A stretch of 64,000 bases of DNA, from assembly GCA_020851465.1 (NCBI GenBank), contig JADZCR010000001.1, forward strand, positions 62,001 through 126,000. The letters are read 5' to 3'. Positions 33,228-43,709 of the stretch are shown here, in pieces. The notes under the pieces were generated by a model, which was given only the letters and a program-made list of their open reading frames with translations, did not search any database and was not told the DNA's origin. This DNA is from Phycisphaeraceae bacterium. Lineage in GTDB: Bacteria > Planctomycetota > Phycisphaerae > Phycisphaerales > Phycisphaeraceae. The position numbers and the translations under genes are program-made. How positions within the stretch are numbered: the stretch's first letter is position 1; each line of letters opens with the position of its first letter.

Positions 33228-34718
33228 ATGATGAAGCGTTGTGCTCTGATGCTGATGCTTGCGTTATTGTGGGGCGGCGCGAACGCCGTCGCCGACCCGT
33301 CGCTGAAGGTTGCTCCCGCTGCGGACGGCCTGAGCACGACGGTGAGCGTCACGCCGCAACAGACGCCGTTCGGATTTCTCGAATTGGTTGAAGCCGGTAC
33401 CGGGCGGGTGGTTTACACCTTGAATGCCGGCCGCTTTCCTCCCGGCCAGACGTACACGGTTTCCAAAAATATCGCCGTCGCACCGGGTCGATACAAGCTG
33501 CGCTACCGCGAGGGGCTTGATCTGAAACTTCTCGGCGAGCTTAAGCGTCCGGAAGCCTCCATCCCCAACTGGATCAATCCGACACGCATCGTTCAGCGCG
33601 GACAAAACCTCTACATTCTCGATTCCGGTCTTGACGTGGTGGAGACTCGACCGGATCACCTCAACGAGCTGACATGGAATCCCGTCACCGGCGAGCCGTT
33701 CGCGGCGAAGTTCGTCGAGATCAAAGACGACGTGGTGAGTCTGACTAAGAAGGACGGCACGAATGTGGCGCCGAAGCTGACCGACCTCAAACCCGCGGAT
33801 CAGGAAATCGCCAAGCGGCTGGAGAAGGAGCGACAGGAGCTGATTGCCGAACGCGCCACCAAACAATCCGCCATTTTCAAGATGGATACCAGGGGCGTAC
33901 TCGATCCGGGGTTTGGTATCGGCGGCAAGCTCTCGCTTGAGGGTTACTACGGCATCCGAGGTTTCGACATCGATCCCGCCAGCGGCGCGCTTTATCTGCC
34001 CGGCGGACACCAGATCACTGTTTACGACGGCACGGGCAGGCCGACGCGGCAAATCATCGGCGGATGGGATAACGATCCGCATGGACCTAAATGCACGCCG
34101 TGGACAAACACTGTCGTCGTCGGGCCGGGGAACCGTCTCTACATTCCCAACGTCTATCAAAACATCAAAGTTTACGACCGTACAAAGAAAGGCTTTGACG
34201 GAATTCTCTACCACCTGGCTTCCATCCCCGGCGGCATCATGCTCGAAAGCGCTGCTTCGGCGGACGGGGTTAACGCGCTCTACGTGACCTCGCGGCCGGG
34301 TGTCATTCAGAAATACATCGACGACGGAAAGTCGCTGAAGGTTTCCTACCGCAGCTCCGAGGCTGACGGACTCGCCCAGCCGACCGGATCATCGGCCTCC
34401 GCGGGACTCATCTGGGTGGCGTCACACGGCCCCGGACCCGGTCCCTATTGGGACAGCGGCGGCGGCGGAGAGGTCGTCCTGTATTACGATGACGGCCAGA
34501 AACTTCAGCTCGTCAGCCGTTTCGGCACGCCGGGCACCGCGGGCGATCGGCTGGAGTTTATGAATCCTTCCAGTGCCTCCATGACCGACGACCACCTGCA
34601 ACTCTGGGTGGCGGAGGATGGTCTGGCCAATAAGGAAGGACCGCGAGGCAACGCCCGAATCCGCCTCTTTCAACAGGTTTCCACACACACCGAAGAGGTG
34701 CTGGTGGATGTGAAGTAA
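33228..34718 (+). CDS. Secreted beta-propeller (NHL-like) protein
   Basis: About 497 residues from the ATG at 33228, which starts a clean signal peptide (ALMLMLALLWGGANAVA). After a ~100-residue beta-sandwich, repeated blade-like units are seen: IVQRGQNLYILDSG, RGFDIDPASGALYLPGG, VVVGPGNRLYIPNVYQNIKVYD, GVNALYVTSRPGVIQKY and SAGLIWVASHG. A charged helical insertion (AKRLEKERQELIAERATKQ) interrupts the propeller near residue 210. Its function is unknown; extracellular binding or a scaffold role is likely. It is probably the first gene of the long rightward envelope cluster, 276 bases before the next. Confidence 0.65.
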   Translation: MMKRCALMLMLALLWGGANAVADPSLKVAPAADGLSTTVSVTPQQTPFGFLELVEAGTGRVVYTLNAGRFPPGQTYTVSKNIAVAPGRYKLRYREGLDLKLLGELKRPEASIPNWINPTRIVQRGQNLYILDSGLDVVETRPDHLNELTWNPVTGEPFAAKFVEIKDDVVSLTKKDGTNVAPKLTDLKPADQEIAKRLEKERQELIAERATKQSAIFKMDTRGVLDPGFGIGGKLSLEGYYGIRGFDIDPASGALYLPGGHQITVYDGTGRPTRQIIGGWDNDPHGPKCTPWTNTVVVGPGNRLYIPNVYQNIKVYDRTKKGFDGILYHLASIPGGIMLESAASADGVNALYVTSRPGVIQKYIDDGKSLKVSYRSSEADGLAQPTGSSASAGLIWVASHGPGPGPYWDSGGGGEVVLYYDDGQKLQLVSRFGTPGTAGDRLEFMNPSSASMTDDHLQLWVAEDGLANKEGPRGNARIRLFQQVSTHTEEVLVDVK

Positions 34719-34994
34719 GGAGTTTGTAGGGATGGCTGGCAGCAGTCAGCTGGCTGTTTCCCTGGGGAAAACAATACCGGAAGCATCGGGGCTGCCAAAC
34801 CTGACGTTCGCCCCGTTTCCGGCTGCATGAGTACGAAAAACCCGTTTGTGCCGCGATGGGATTAGCCCGCCCTCAACGGGTGGTGTACCCCAGCAGTGAT
34901 CGCTGCCGCAGTCACGCGCTGGTACAGGCGGGCACTCAACGTTGATTACCGGCATTCACCGGATGGATCGGTCTGGAGAAGGGAACTTTATTGC

Positions 34995-37900
34995 ATGGCC
35001 CAGATCAACCGTACCACTGAAACCTCGACCTCCCGGCAGGCCGGCAAGCCGGAAGCCGCGGCTGCGAGCGGCACGCCGGACAGAACCCCCGCCACGGCAC
35101 AGATGGTCGATCGCATCCGCACCATGGTTTCGCGGAGCGCAGCCCGGTGGAAGCGACTGATCATTCTCGAAGCACTGGCGATCGTCATCGCGGCACCGTT
35201 GACCTATCTCTGGCTGGTTTTCATCATCGACAATCTTTTCCATCTGCCCGTCTGGGGTCGCGTTCTGGCGAGCCTCGGCTTTTTCGCTGCGGTCGTGTGG
35301 CTCGTCGTCAGTCTTGTGCGTCGCTGGCGGCAACTCCACTTCACCGAGGATCAGGTGGCACTGGCGATGGAGCGGCAGTCGGGCGGCATCCAGAATCGCC
35401 TCATCAATGCCATCCAGATCTCACGCGATTCGCATGGCGAAAACCAATTCGACGAAGCGGTCGTCCAGGAAAACTACGAGAACCTCCAGAAAATCGAGCT
35501 ACATCAGGCGGCACAGATCAAACCGGCGATGATCCGGCTGGCGGTCGCCGGTCTGGTGATCCTCTTTGGTGTGGGCTTCTGGGTCGTGTACCGCGAAAAC
35601 TTCAAGAATGCCGCGACCCGCATCATGCTGCCCTTCGCTGCCGTCGATCCGCTCTATGACACGGTGCTGTCGGGCTTCGGCGATGTTGAGGGCGGCGGCG
35701 ATGTCACCATCACCATCAACATCAAGGGACAGATCCCCCCGTCTCTCTCCGTACTCCGCAGCGTCGATGGTCAGCGCACCAGCGAGCGCGTCGTGTTGCC
35801 GAAAACCGCCCGGAGCGTTTTTTACACCTTCAAAAACGTGGATCGCACGACTCGCTACGCGGTCAGCGGCGGAGACTTCACCTCCCCCTATTTCAATATC
35901 AACGTCCCCACACCCTCGTCACTCTCGCTGGTCAAAGCAACCTTCCATTACCCCGAATACACCAGGCTGCCCCCCAAGTCCGTCGAGTCGGCGGGCGGCG
36001 ACATGGAGGCATTGCTGGGAACCAAAGCGCAGGTGACCTTTGTCTTTGATCGTGCTCCCGATGAAGCGGTGATGCTGCTGAACATCGCGCTTCCCGCCAA
36101 TCAACCAACCGCGACCGCTGCGCCTAAAGCGGGTGCCGGCAAAACAGCATCGGGTGCCGGCGGCCCGCCGAAGCCTGATCCTTCGCAGCGGATCGTGATG
36201 CTCAAGAAGGTTTCGCCGACGGAGTATTCGACGGAAATTGCTTTCGTGGATGTGCTGGGTTACCAGCTCAAGACACAGCAAGGCGACCGGGCGCCGCACC
36301 TGACCAGCCGCTATGCGTTGCGTGTCCGGTCGGACGCGGACCCGACGCTTGATCTGACCGGTCTGAAAAAACAGGCTGAGGTGAATGTCGATGCGATCCT
36401 GCCGGTCAAGGCGATCGCCAGCGACGATTTCGGGCTTAACAAGGTCGGCCTGTTCGCCCGGAAAGTGCTGATCAGCTCCGCCGCTGCTGAGACCGTCCTC
36501 AACTCCCCCGGTATTGCTCCCGAATCATCCCCCGGAACCGCCGCTCCCGGCTCCGCGGCTGCCGCATCGGCGAATGACGGCGGATGGTCTCCTGTCACGG
36601 TCTGGGATGCCAACAATGCGCCTGAGTTCCGCAAGGATCACGAGCTTTCCGTGGCGGCTCTGGGCGCGGTCGAAGGCGAAAAATATGAAGTGACCGTGCG
36701 CGGCTCGGACTTCGACCCGCTCAAGAAAGGCACGATGATCGACGGCCCGACGTTCACGCTGCTCGTCGGCGGCGAAGGGGTCTCGCTCCAACTGACCTAC
36801 GAGCAGATCCTCCAGACGGAAGCGGACTTCAAGGTGCTTATCGCAGCGGAACAGAATGCAATGACAGCGGCCAAGGCGTGGATGGCCAAGCTCGAACCGG
36901 CATCGGGGCTGCGCTGGGATGACAAGGCGACTCTCGACTCGCTGGCAGCAGCGATGAAGGCGCAGGCGGCTGAGCAGGAAAAAATCCGACTGGCGTCCGG
37001 TCGCGTGGCGCGCGACATGGTTCCCCAGGCCGGTTCACTCCGACTGGCGCTGGGCATGCTCGCCGACACGGAGATGCCGCGGGTGATCCGCATCCTCGAA
37101 GCGGTACCCGGCCGGGACAACCCACAGGACAAGCGATCCGCACTGGCGGACGCGAAGATGGCGCAGGAGCGGACCGTCCGCAGCTTGCAGGACATGCTCG
37201 ACGACTACACACGCTTTCGTCAGGACTGGGAGCTGAGCAACATGGTGCCCTTCACCAAAATGCTCGCGGACCGGCAGGCGGGAATGCGTGACGAATCAAC
37301 GCGCAACGTAACGGGACCGGCACCGGCAGACCCCGCGCCGCGACAGGCATCGGCGCAGCGACGGCAGGCCAAGGTTGTCGCCCTCGTACAGTTGGCACAG
37401 ACCGCCTTTACGGGGCTGGCCGGCCGCGTCAAGGATGAGCCGATCATCGCCAAGGGTTTCACGGACGCAGCGGCGGCGCTGGCGTCCAGTGACATGCGCA
37501 ATCCGATGAATGAAGCCGCTGAACTCGTCAAGGCAGGCCGCTGGGCTGAGGCGGCGCAGCGGCAGACGGTCGCGGCTGAAAAACTCGCTGCGGTGAATCA
37601 GATCCTCCGCAAAGCGCAACTCGACGCTGCGGCCGCGGCACTGGCGGCTCTGAAAGAAAAAGCCAAGAGCGATGCCCTGGCGCAGGCGGAAATCGAACGG
37701 CTCAAGAAAAACGAGATCGGCAACTTCCTTGACGGCTTCGATGAAAAGAAACTCACGCTCTCGGACATTCTGCACATGAAGGAGTCCGCAAAGCGCAAGG
37801 CAGAACGCGGTGAGGACGCGAAGCCCGAAATGTACATGCTGCCTGAGGGCTTTACGATGAACACGCCTGACTCAGGCAAGCGGCAGGACTTCAACACGCT

Positions 37901-38876
37901 CAAGCTCGCGGAAAAACCCACCGGCGAGCCGAGTTTTCCCAACTCGTCCGACCGCAAGGCCACGCACGCCACGCCGCATATTGATGAAAACTTCAAGGAT
38001 CTGACCGGCCCGCTGCTTGAAGAAGCCGACCTGCTCAAAGAGAAATACGAAACCTACAACATCAACGTCGGTGTGAACATCAACGAGCCGGGCGAGATCG
38101 GAAAACAGGGCGGCGACCTCAACTCCACCGCTGCCTCCGCAGCGACCGGTAATCAGAAGCCGCCCACGCAGAACGTCGGCGGTGCGTCGCGTGCCGGTCT
38201 TCAGGGCGCGCGGGCTCACGGTGCGGTCGTCGGCAGTGAGGGAAATGATCGCCGCGGACGCGATGAGGCCCAGGAAGGTCAGGAGCGCGCAGCCGACCAG
38301 TCCGGCAGCATCAAGATGAAAAAGACCGGAGATGAAGCCAAAGACACTTCGACCGGCTGGGGCGGTAAAAAAGTCGAAGATCAGAACAACACCTGGAGTC
38401 TCAAGGACGCAGGCAAGTGGGATGACGACCTGGCGAAGCGCATGGGCAAGGTCGAAGCCACCGCGAAGGTTGTTGAACGTGCCGACGGCAAGATCGACGC
38501 CCGTGTCGCCGAGATGCTCCGTGATCTTGAAAGCACGCAGGAGCAGGTGATCGAGCGCGTCAAGGCGATCAAGAAAGAACTCAATAACCTCTACCTGCCC
38601 ACGGATCGGCTGGATGAAATTGAAAAGGAACTGGCACGAAATCTGGACAGCCTGAAGGAACGACCGACGGAAGACGTCTTCCGTCTCCAGGCACAGACGC
38701 TCGACAAACTGCGCAGCCTCGTGCGGGTTCTGGGTGATGCGTCATCGGGTTACGAGCCGAGCGTTCCGCGCGACCAGCAGGTTCGCGGTCGTGTGCTCGA
38801 CGAGCCGGCGCGCCAGACCATTCCGGGCTATGAGGAGGCGGTCAAGCAATACTACGAGGCGTTATCCACGCAGTGA
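34995..38876 (+). CDS. DUF4175-like giant membrane-anchored coiled-coil protein
   Basis: About 1293 residues from the ATG at 34995. Two membrane segments occur near 55-78 and 86-106, and a third near 180-200. A large extracytoplasmic part follows, with beta-rich segments (residues ~210-620) and then long charged helices and coiled coils (to ~1290). A Gly/Asn/Lys-rich low-complexity region lies at about 1040-1150. The N-terminal plan of TM hairpin, third TM, then TFHYPEYTRLPP is like DUF4175-type proteins found with MoxR/BatA genes. A smaller paralog-like protein is encoded at 61496-63724. A structural role spanning the envelope is inference. Confidence 0.7.
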   Translation: MAQINRTTETSTSRQAGKPEAAAASGTPDRTPATAQMVDRIRTMVSRSAARWKRLIILEALAIVIAAPLTYLWLVFIIDNLFHLPVWGRVLASLGFFAAVVWLVVSLVRRWRQLHFTEDQVALAMERQSGGIQNRLINAIQISRDSHGENQFDEAVVQENYENLQKIELHQAAQIKPAMIRLAVAGLVILFGVGFWVVYRENFKNAATRIMLPFAAVDPLYDTVLSGFGDVEGGGDVTITINIKGQIPPSLSVLRSVDGQRTSERVVLPKTARSVFYTFKNVDRTTRYAVSGGDFTSPYFNINVPTPSSLSLVKATFHYPEYTRLPPKSVESAGGDMEALLGTKAQVTFVFDRAPDEAVMLLNIALPANQPTATAAPKAGAGKTASGAGGPPKPDPSQRIVMLKKVSPTEYSTEIAFVDVLGYQLKTQQGDRAPHLTSRYALRVRSDADPTLDLTGLKKQAEVNVDAILPVKAIASDDFGLNKVGLFARKVLISSAAAETVLNSPGIAPESSPGTAAPGSAAAASANDGGWSPVTVWDANNAPEFRKDHELSVAALGAVEGEKYEVTVRGSDFDPLKKGTMIDGPTFTLLVGGEGVSLQLTYEQILQTEADFKVLIAAEQNAMTAAKAWMAKLEPASGLRWDDKATLDSLAAAMKAQAAEQEKIRLASGRVARDMVPQAGSLRLALGMLADTEMPRVIRILEAVPGRDNPQDKRSALADAKMAQERTVRSLQDMLDDYTRFRQDWELSNMVPFTKMLADRQAGMRDESTRNVTGPAPADPAPRQASAQRRQAKVVALVQLAQTAFTGLAGRVKDEPIIAKGFTDAAAALASSDMRNPMNEAAELVKAGRWAEAAQRQTVAAEKLAAVNQILRKAQLDAAAAALAALKEKAKSDALAQAEIERLKKNEIGNFLDGFDEKKLTLSDILHMKESAKRKAERGEDAKPEMYMLPEGFTMNTPDSGKRQDFNTLKLAEKPTGEPSFPNSSDRKATHATPHIDENFKDLTGPLLEEADLLKEKYETYNINVGVNINEPGEIGKQGGDLNSTAASAATGNQKPPTQNVGGASRAGLQGARAHGAVVGSEGNDRRGRDEAQEGQERAADQSGSIKMKKTGDEAKDTSTGWGGKKVEDQNNTWSLKDAGKWDDDLAKRMGKVEATAKVVERADGKIDARVAEMLRDLESTQEQVIERVKAIKKELNNLYLPTDRLDEIEKELARNLDSLKERPTEDVFRLQAQTLDKLRSLVRVLGDASSGYEPSVPRDQQVRGRVLDEPARQTIPGYEEAVKQYYEALSTQ

Positions 38877-38930
38877 GACGGCTGATTTTTCCGTCATTAG
38901 TCAAGGGCGAAGAGTTCCGCCCACGAAAAC

Positions 38931-40259
38931 ATGAGACGAAATCGTCCAACCATCCTCGCGGTCGTCGTATCGGTGCTGCTTGCCGCATCGCTCTCTGCCG
39001 CGCGCGGCGCGATTGACCTCAATGCCGCCCCCGACGGCGATACTTCAACCGCCAACCTCATCCAGGTACCGCACGCGAATTCGTGGCAGGCGGCGGTGAG
39101 CGACCGGCTCGGTCAGCTCGTGATTGGCAGCTTCAACAAGAAGGCGAAGGACAAGCCCGGTGAGTTTGTGATTTATCCGCTTGACGGAGCCGGGGCCTTG
39201 AAGATCGCCACGCCGGGCAAGCCGGCGGTTCCCGCAGTGGCGGCGGTCGCCGCAGTCCCTGCGACACCGACGACTCCCGCGGTTGCTGCGGTCCCGGCCA
39301 AGGCCGCGATCCCTGCGGTGCCGCCGGTCTATGTTTCCGCGACCGTCGCGCTGCCCAGGCCCGCCTCACTGGCTGCGTTTCAGAATTATCCGTTGAGTTT
39401 CGCGTTTCATCCCAAACTGCCGCTGCTGTACGTCTGGCAGGACATCCTCGGCCAGGCAATGACCAGCGCAAAAAACAATGTCGTATTCAAGGAGTTCGAT
39501 CACCTGTTGATTTACAACGTGTCGAACCCCGCTGCGCCGACGCTGGTGCTTCAGACTTGTCGAGGTGATGAGTTTTCCTACGGCCTGAGGTATGGACCGC
39601 TGGCGTTTAATGCTGAGGGTACACGGCTGTTTCTGCCCAACCTGCGGCTGAAGGAATCGCCTGATAACAACAGCATTCCCGCCATCGGTTATCTCAAGCT
39701 CGACGCGCAAGGAATGCCCATCAAGGACGGAGATGCGCCGGCCATGGTGACTCAGGGCATCACGGCGTGGGCAACCTACCCGCCTGTGCTGGGATGTTTT
39801 CCGATCTCCGACGACATCACGCTTTTTTGCGGTATGTACGGGCCGACAACGTGGGACGCGAGCAACCGTCGTGCACCGTTCTGCACGTACGTTCTTAATC
39901 CAACCTATCAAAACACGATGCGGATGACGCTCCATCCCAAGCTGTCGGTGTTTTATGTGACGACGATGGGCGGACCATTCGTGTACCGAATGGAGCACGC
40001 CGACGGGTTCGTGACACTGCTGCCGCAGACGCTGACTTTTGGCGGAGCGGCGGCGACAACGCTTCCGGTTCTGATGACCAAGGGCAATCTCCTCGCCTTC
40101 GGCGGGGTGAACAAAATCTTTTTCGTCGCGCTCGACGCGGAAGGAAAGCTCACCGACAAACTGTCGCAGACTCCCGTCGCCAATCCCTCCGTGGACTCCC
40201 TGGTTTACTCCGAGCGGTTTGATCGGCTGTACGTGGGCGTGGAGCAATTACCGCAATGA
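38931..40259 (+). CDS. Secreted protein with Ala/Pro/Val repeat and propeller-like repeats
   Basis: This 442-residue protein has a signal peptide (TILAVVVSVLLAASLSAARG). Residues ~95-135 are a low-complexity PAVAAVPA-type repeat, probably an extended linker. The remainder consists of beta strands suggesting a YVTN/beta-propeller-like fold (FHPKLPLLYVWQD, YGPLAFNAEGTRLFLPNLRL, LHPKLSVFYVTTMGG). No enzyme motif was recognised. Its stop overlaps the next ATG by four bases, so it is translationally coupled within the envelope operon. Confidence 0.6.
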   Translation: MRRNRPTILAVVVSVLLAASLSAARGAIDLNAAPDGDTSTANLIQVPHANSWQAAVSDRLGQLVIGSFNKKAKDKPGEFVIYPLDGAGALKIATPGKPAVPAVAAVAAVPATPTTPAVAAVPAKAAIPAVPPVYVSATVALPRPASLAAFQNYPLSFAFHPKLPLLYVWQDILGQAMTSAKNNVVFKEFDHLLIYNVSNPAAPTLVLQTCRGDEFSYGLRYGPLAFNAEGTRLFLPNLRLKESPDNNSIPAIGYLKLDAQGMPIKDGDAPAMVTQGITAWATYPPVLGCFPISDDITLFCGMYGPTTWDASNRRAPFCTYVLNPTYQNTMRMTLHPKLSVFYVTTMGGPFVYRMEHADGFVTLLPQTLTFGGAAATTLPVLMTKGNLLAFGGVNKIFFVALDAEGKLTDKLSQTPVANPSVDSLVYSERFDRLYVGVEQLPQ

Positions 40260-40909
40260 GAATGACAGCACGAAATATTTTGACGTTGGGTGCGGCTGCT
40301 GTTCTGCTGCTGGCTGTCGCGGTCAGTGCTCGCACGATCACTCTCACGGATGAGTCTTCCGAGCGGGCGGCGAGCATCTGGGAAGGTTCGCCGCATGCGA
40401 GCTGGGTGGGCTACGAAGCTGCCGCCGGAAATCACACCACGACGATGATCGACGTCCGGCGTGACTCAGGGTTTCTGCTGCAGATTCCGATCAACAAAAT
40501 TCCGGAAGGCAACCGGATCACCAAGGCGGAGCTATTGATCCCGCTGAATTACACCTATGCAGCGGACGCGAAGCTCCACGTCTGGCGCGTGATTCCCGAC
40601 TGGGGTCCGGGAGTCAGTTGGGAGAACAGCACGATCCGCCCCAAGGTCATACCCTGGGCAATGCCCGGAGCGCGCGGCAGCTCGTCGGATCGGGCGACCA
40701 AGCCCACCGCCATCGTAACCCTTCGCAATGGTTCCACCACCGAGCTGATCGCCAACGTCACCGAAGACGTGGAGATGTGGTACAGCGGATCAGCCAAAAA
40801 CAACGGCTGGCTTTTCACCCTCGAAGAAGACACCGTGGCGCGATTCCTGCCGCCCTGCTACTCGTACCGAGGCAGTTGGAAACTCCGCATCACCTACGAG
40901 CCGCAGTGA
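40256..40909 (+). CDS. Secreted DNRLRE-like beta-sandwich protein
   Basis: A 217-residue protein starting in an ATGA overlap with the previous gene. A signal peptide (TLGAAAVLLLAVAVSARTI) is followed by a carbohydrate-binding-like jelly roll. Its features are FLLQIPINKIPEGNRITKAELLI, LHVWRVIPDWGPGVSWENS and VTEDVEMWYSGSAKNNGWLF, which are typical of the DNRLRE/disaggregatase-related family seen in extracellular planctomycete proteins. A substrate-binding or structural module is the likely role. Confidence 0.68.
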   Translation: MRMTARNILTLGAAAVLLLAVAVSARTITLTDESSERAASIWEGSPHASWVGYEAAAGNHTTTMIDVRRDSGFLLQIPINKIPEGNRITKAELLIPLNYTYAADAKLHVWRVIPDWGPGVSWENSTIRPKVIPWAMPGARGSSSDRATKPTAIVTLRNGSTTELIANVTEDVEMWYSGSAKNNGWLFTLEEDTVARFLPPCYSYRGSWKLRITYEPQ

Positions 40910-40949
40910 TTGATTTTCTCCAACGGACACCCGTAAGCGACAAACGCTG

Positions 40950-43709
40950 ATGAACGCAGTCAAGAATCAATCCTTCGTCCGCACACGAAACCCGCAAGGC
41001 GCGCTCTGGCGCACGGGCGCGGTCCTGCTGATGTTGTGTCTGGTGCTGACGGGTATCGCGCCGGCCGAAGCGCAGGCGCCGGCGACTGGTGTGCCGCAGG
41101 TCAGCGATCCGCCGACACCCGCCCCCGCGTGGATCGCCGGCTACCGTGTGCGTTATGCGCTGCGGATCGTGGATGATCCGACCCCCGCGGACCCGCCGAC
41201 ACCGCCGATTCCCGCGACGGTCATCGCGCGGATTCCTGCGTCCGGCTGGCTCAAGCCTGACGGCAGCGATATCGCGGTGCAGTCGGCTGCGGGCGAGGTG
41301 CTGCCGGTTTCCATCCTTTCACACGATCCGGCAGGCGACACGATCATCCAGTTTCCCCGCAAGGGTAATGACCGCTGGTACTGGGCCTATGCCTCGAATC
41401 CCGCCGCCCCCGCCAACACCAGACCCGCGCTGCCCGAAGGCGTGATCGCGGAGTACCGCCAGTGGAGCGGCGAGGGCCTCGACAGTTGGGCGATGGTCGT
41501 CGATGGTCTCAAAAAGAGCGAAAACGTTATCGGTAACGCGCCGGTGACGGAGGTCATCCAAAACTGCAATCCCGCGCGGCCTGATGATCCGCGACGATTC
41601 GCTGCGTCGTACCGCGGCTATCTCTACATCAAAACCGCGGGCAACTATCGCTTCCTCACAAACTCCGAAGACGCGTCGTTCCTTTTCATTGACGGCGCAA
41701 TGGTCTATCAGCGGCCGGGTATCAACAAACGCATCACGGGGCGGATTCCCATCGAGCGCACGGGGTCCGAGGTGACTCTCACCGCGGGCGTGCATCCCTT
41801 CGAAGTGCATCACGTGATGGGGAACAATCCGGAGACTTACGGTTTCCTGGCATTGCTCTGGTTACCACCCGGAGCGAAGAACTGGGCTTTCGTGCCAATG
41901 GATGCCTACGCGCGTCCGCTGCTGGCGAATGTCGCGACGGTCGAGGAAGCAGCCGGAGCACAGATCGCTATTTTCAGCAGCGGTGTGGAGGACACACTCG
42001 CGTCGAACGGCATGACGCTGTTTCTTGAGCGATTTGAAGCGGGTGGAACGATCAAAAACCCCGCGCAACTGACATGGGACTTCGGCGACGGCACGAAGGG
42101 GACCGGACGATCGATTCGACACGCCTATTTCAAAAGCGGTCTTTACACGGTGACGCTCACCTCGCCGGGCGTGGCGCCGTATAAGCGCAGCGTCTATGTC
42201 TGGCCGTCACCGGGAGACACCAACCCGCTGTCGCTTTCGCGTGCGATCACCGCATTGGAGGCGGTGAACTGGTCCGCCTTCTCGCCGCAGCAGATCAACC
42301 AGATGTTTGATTTTCTCCTCCAGTGCGAGCAGCCGGAGCGATGGGCACTGCTGGAAAAGGTTTCGCGGCAAATCCTGACCCGCACGAACATCGATCCCAA
42401 GTTTCGTGCCGTCGCCCGCGCGACGCTGATGGAGGCGATGGCGCGGATGGGTAAGGGTAAAGAAGCAATCGCGATGCTTGAGCCGGCGTTGAAGGAGTTT
42501 TCCAAGACGCCGAGCCTTCAGGTGACGCTGAAACTCGCGGCAGCGGGTGTTTACCACTACTACCTGCGTGAACCCAACGACGCCAGCAAGCTCTACCGGT
42601 CGATCATCGACGAAAACCGCCGGATCGAGACTGCCGAGGTCCGCATTGCCGCGATTCGTCTGGGCGACCTGATGACTGAAGCCGGCGACCTGGTGAAAGC
42701 GGGCGAGTTCTACCGGCTGGCCAACACGCTGGGTGGCGCGAGCTTTGCCAGCACAGCACAGACCGACGCGATCACCCGTGGAGCGATGCTCCGCGTGGCG
42801 GAGCAGAAGCTCCGCAGCGGCGACATCCGCCAGACGCGACGCATGCTCGAGGAGATCGAGTTGAAGTACCCTGAGCAGAAGCTCGAAGGGCTTTACCGCT
42901 TTCTCCGCGCGGAAGCAGATCGGCTGGGCGGTCGTTACGAAGAAGCGATTCAGAATTACGAAGTGCTGATCAAGCTGACGCAGTGGGCGGGGTTCCGCGA
43001 CAAGGCGCTCTACGGCATCGCGGACAGCTATTACCGCATGGGGGACTACGAGGACGCGCTCAAGTGGCTGGCGACGGTCGAGGAGTCGTACCAGAAGTTT
43101 TACGAGGAGCAAAAGCTGGGCGACTACCGACGCACCATCGAGGGACGCCTCTCGCGCCTCCGCGCCGCGGAGAAGGCGACCAAGGCGGGCGACAAGCCGG
43201 CGAGCATTCTTTTCGAAGGATACCACGCGAGCTTTGAGCCGGAGCAGAAGGAAGCGTTTACGATGGTGAGCGGCTGGTCGATCATCTCCGCTGCACCGGG
43301 CATGCTGGGTAACCACACCGCAGCCATCGAAGCATTTCCCACGTATCGTGTCACTGCCGACGGCAACATCCGTCTGCGCAATCTCCAGAGCAACTCGTAC
43401 TACTGGGTCGAACTCTGGTACAGCGAATCCATGGGTTCGCTCCTGAGCAACCCGCACGGCCTGTTCTATCTCTACGGCTCCGGCAGTGATATCAATCCGA
43501 CCGGAGGATCGGTCAACCCCAGCTTCGAGCGGACTTTCGGCGGATGGCGCCGCGTCGGATATCTCATGAAAACGCCCGTCACGCAGGACGGCATGCTCGC
43601 GTTCAGCCTCCGACAGATCGTGGGGCTTTTCGAGTTCGATGACGTGAGCATCACACCCGTGACCGACAGACAATACGATTCTCTCTCCAACTTCCTGGAG
43701 ACCCGGTGA
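40950..43709 (+). CDS. Secreted PA14-PKD-TPR multidomain protein
   Basis: This 919-residue exported protein (signal peptide ending APAEAQA) has a mosaic plan. Residues ~60-160 are a beta domain. A PA14-like module follows at ~195-315 (GYLYIKTAGNYRFLTNSEDASFLFIDG). A PKD-like domain lies at ~345-420 (TWDFGDGTKGTGRSIRHAYF). TPR-type helical repeats span ~430-720 (RYEEAIQNYEVLIKL, MGDYEDALKWLATVEE). A C-terminal jelly roll occupies ~755-919. PA14 and PKD bind glycans or proteins and TPRs mediate protein assembly. It overlaps the next gene by four bases. Confidence 0.75.
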   Translation: MNAVKNQSFVRTRNPQGALWRTGAVLLMLCLVLTGIAPAEAQAPATGVPQVSDPPTPAPAWIAGYRVRYALRIVDDPTPADPPTPPIPATVIARIPASGWLKPDGSDIAVQSAAGEVLPVSILSHDPAGDTIIQFPRKGNDRWYWAYASNPAAPANTRPALPEGVIAEYRQWSGEGLDSWAMVVDGLKKSENVIGNAPVTEVIQNCNPARPDDPRRFAASYRGYLYIKTAGNYRFLTNSEDASFLFIDGAMVYQRPGINKRITGRIPIERTGSEVTLTAGVHPFEVHHVMGNNPETYGFLALLWLPPGAKNWAFVPMDAYARPLLANVATVEEAAGAQIAIFSSGVEDTLASNGMTLFLERFEAGGTIKNPAQLTWDFGDGTKGTGRSIRHAYFKSGLYTVTLTSPGVAPYKRSVYVWPSPGDTNPLSLSRAITALEAVNWSAFSPQQINQMFDFLLQCEQPERWALLEKVSRQILTRTNIDPKFRAVARATLMEAMARMGKGKEAIAMLEPALKEFSKTPSLQVTLKLAAAGVYHYYLREPNDASKLYRSIIDENRRIETAEVRIAAIRLGDLMTEAGDLVKAGEFYRLANTLGGASFASTAQTDAITRGAMLRVAEQKLRSGDIRQTRRMLEEIELKYPEQKLEGLYRFLRAEADRLGGRYEEAIQNYEVLIKLTQWAGFRDKALYGIADSYYRMGDYEDALKWLATVEESYQKFYEEQKLGDYRRTIEGRLSRLRAAEKATKAGDKPASILFEGYHASFEPEQKEAFTMVSGWSIISAAPGMLGNHTAAIEAFPTYRVTADGNIRLRNLQSNSYYWVELWYSESMGSLLSNPHGLFYLYGSGSDINPTGGSVNPSFERTFGGWRRVGYLMKTPVTQDGMLAFSLRQIVGLFEFDDVSITPVTDRQYDSLSNFLETR

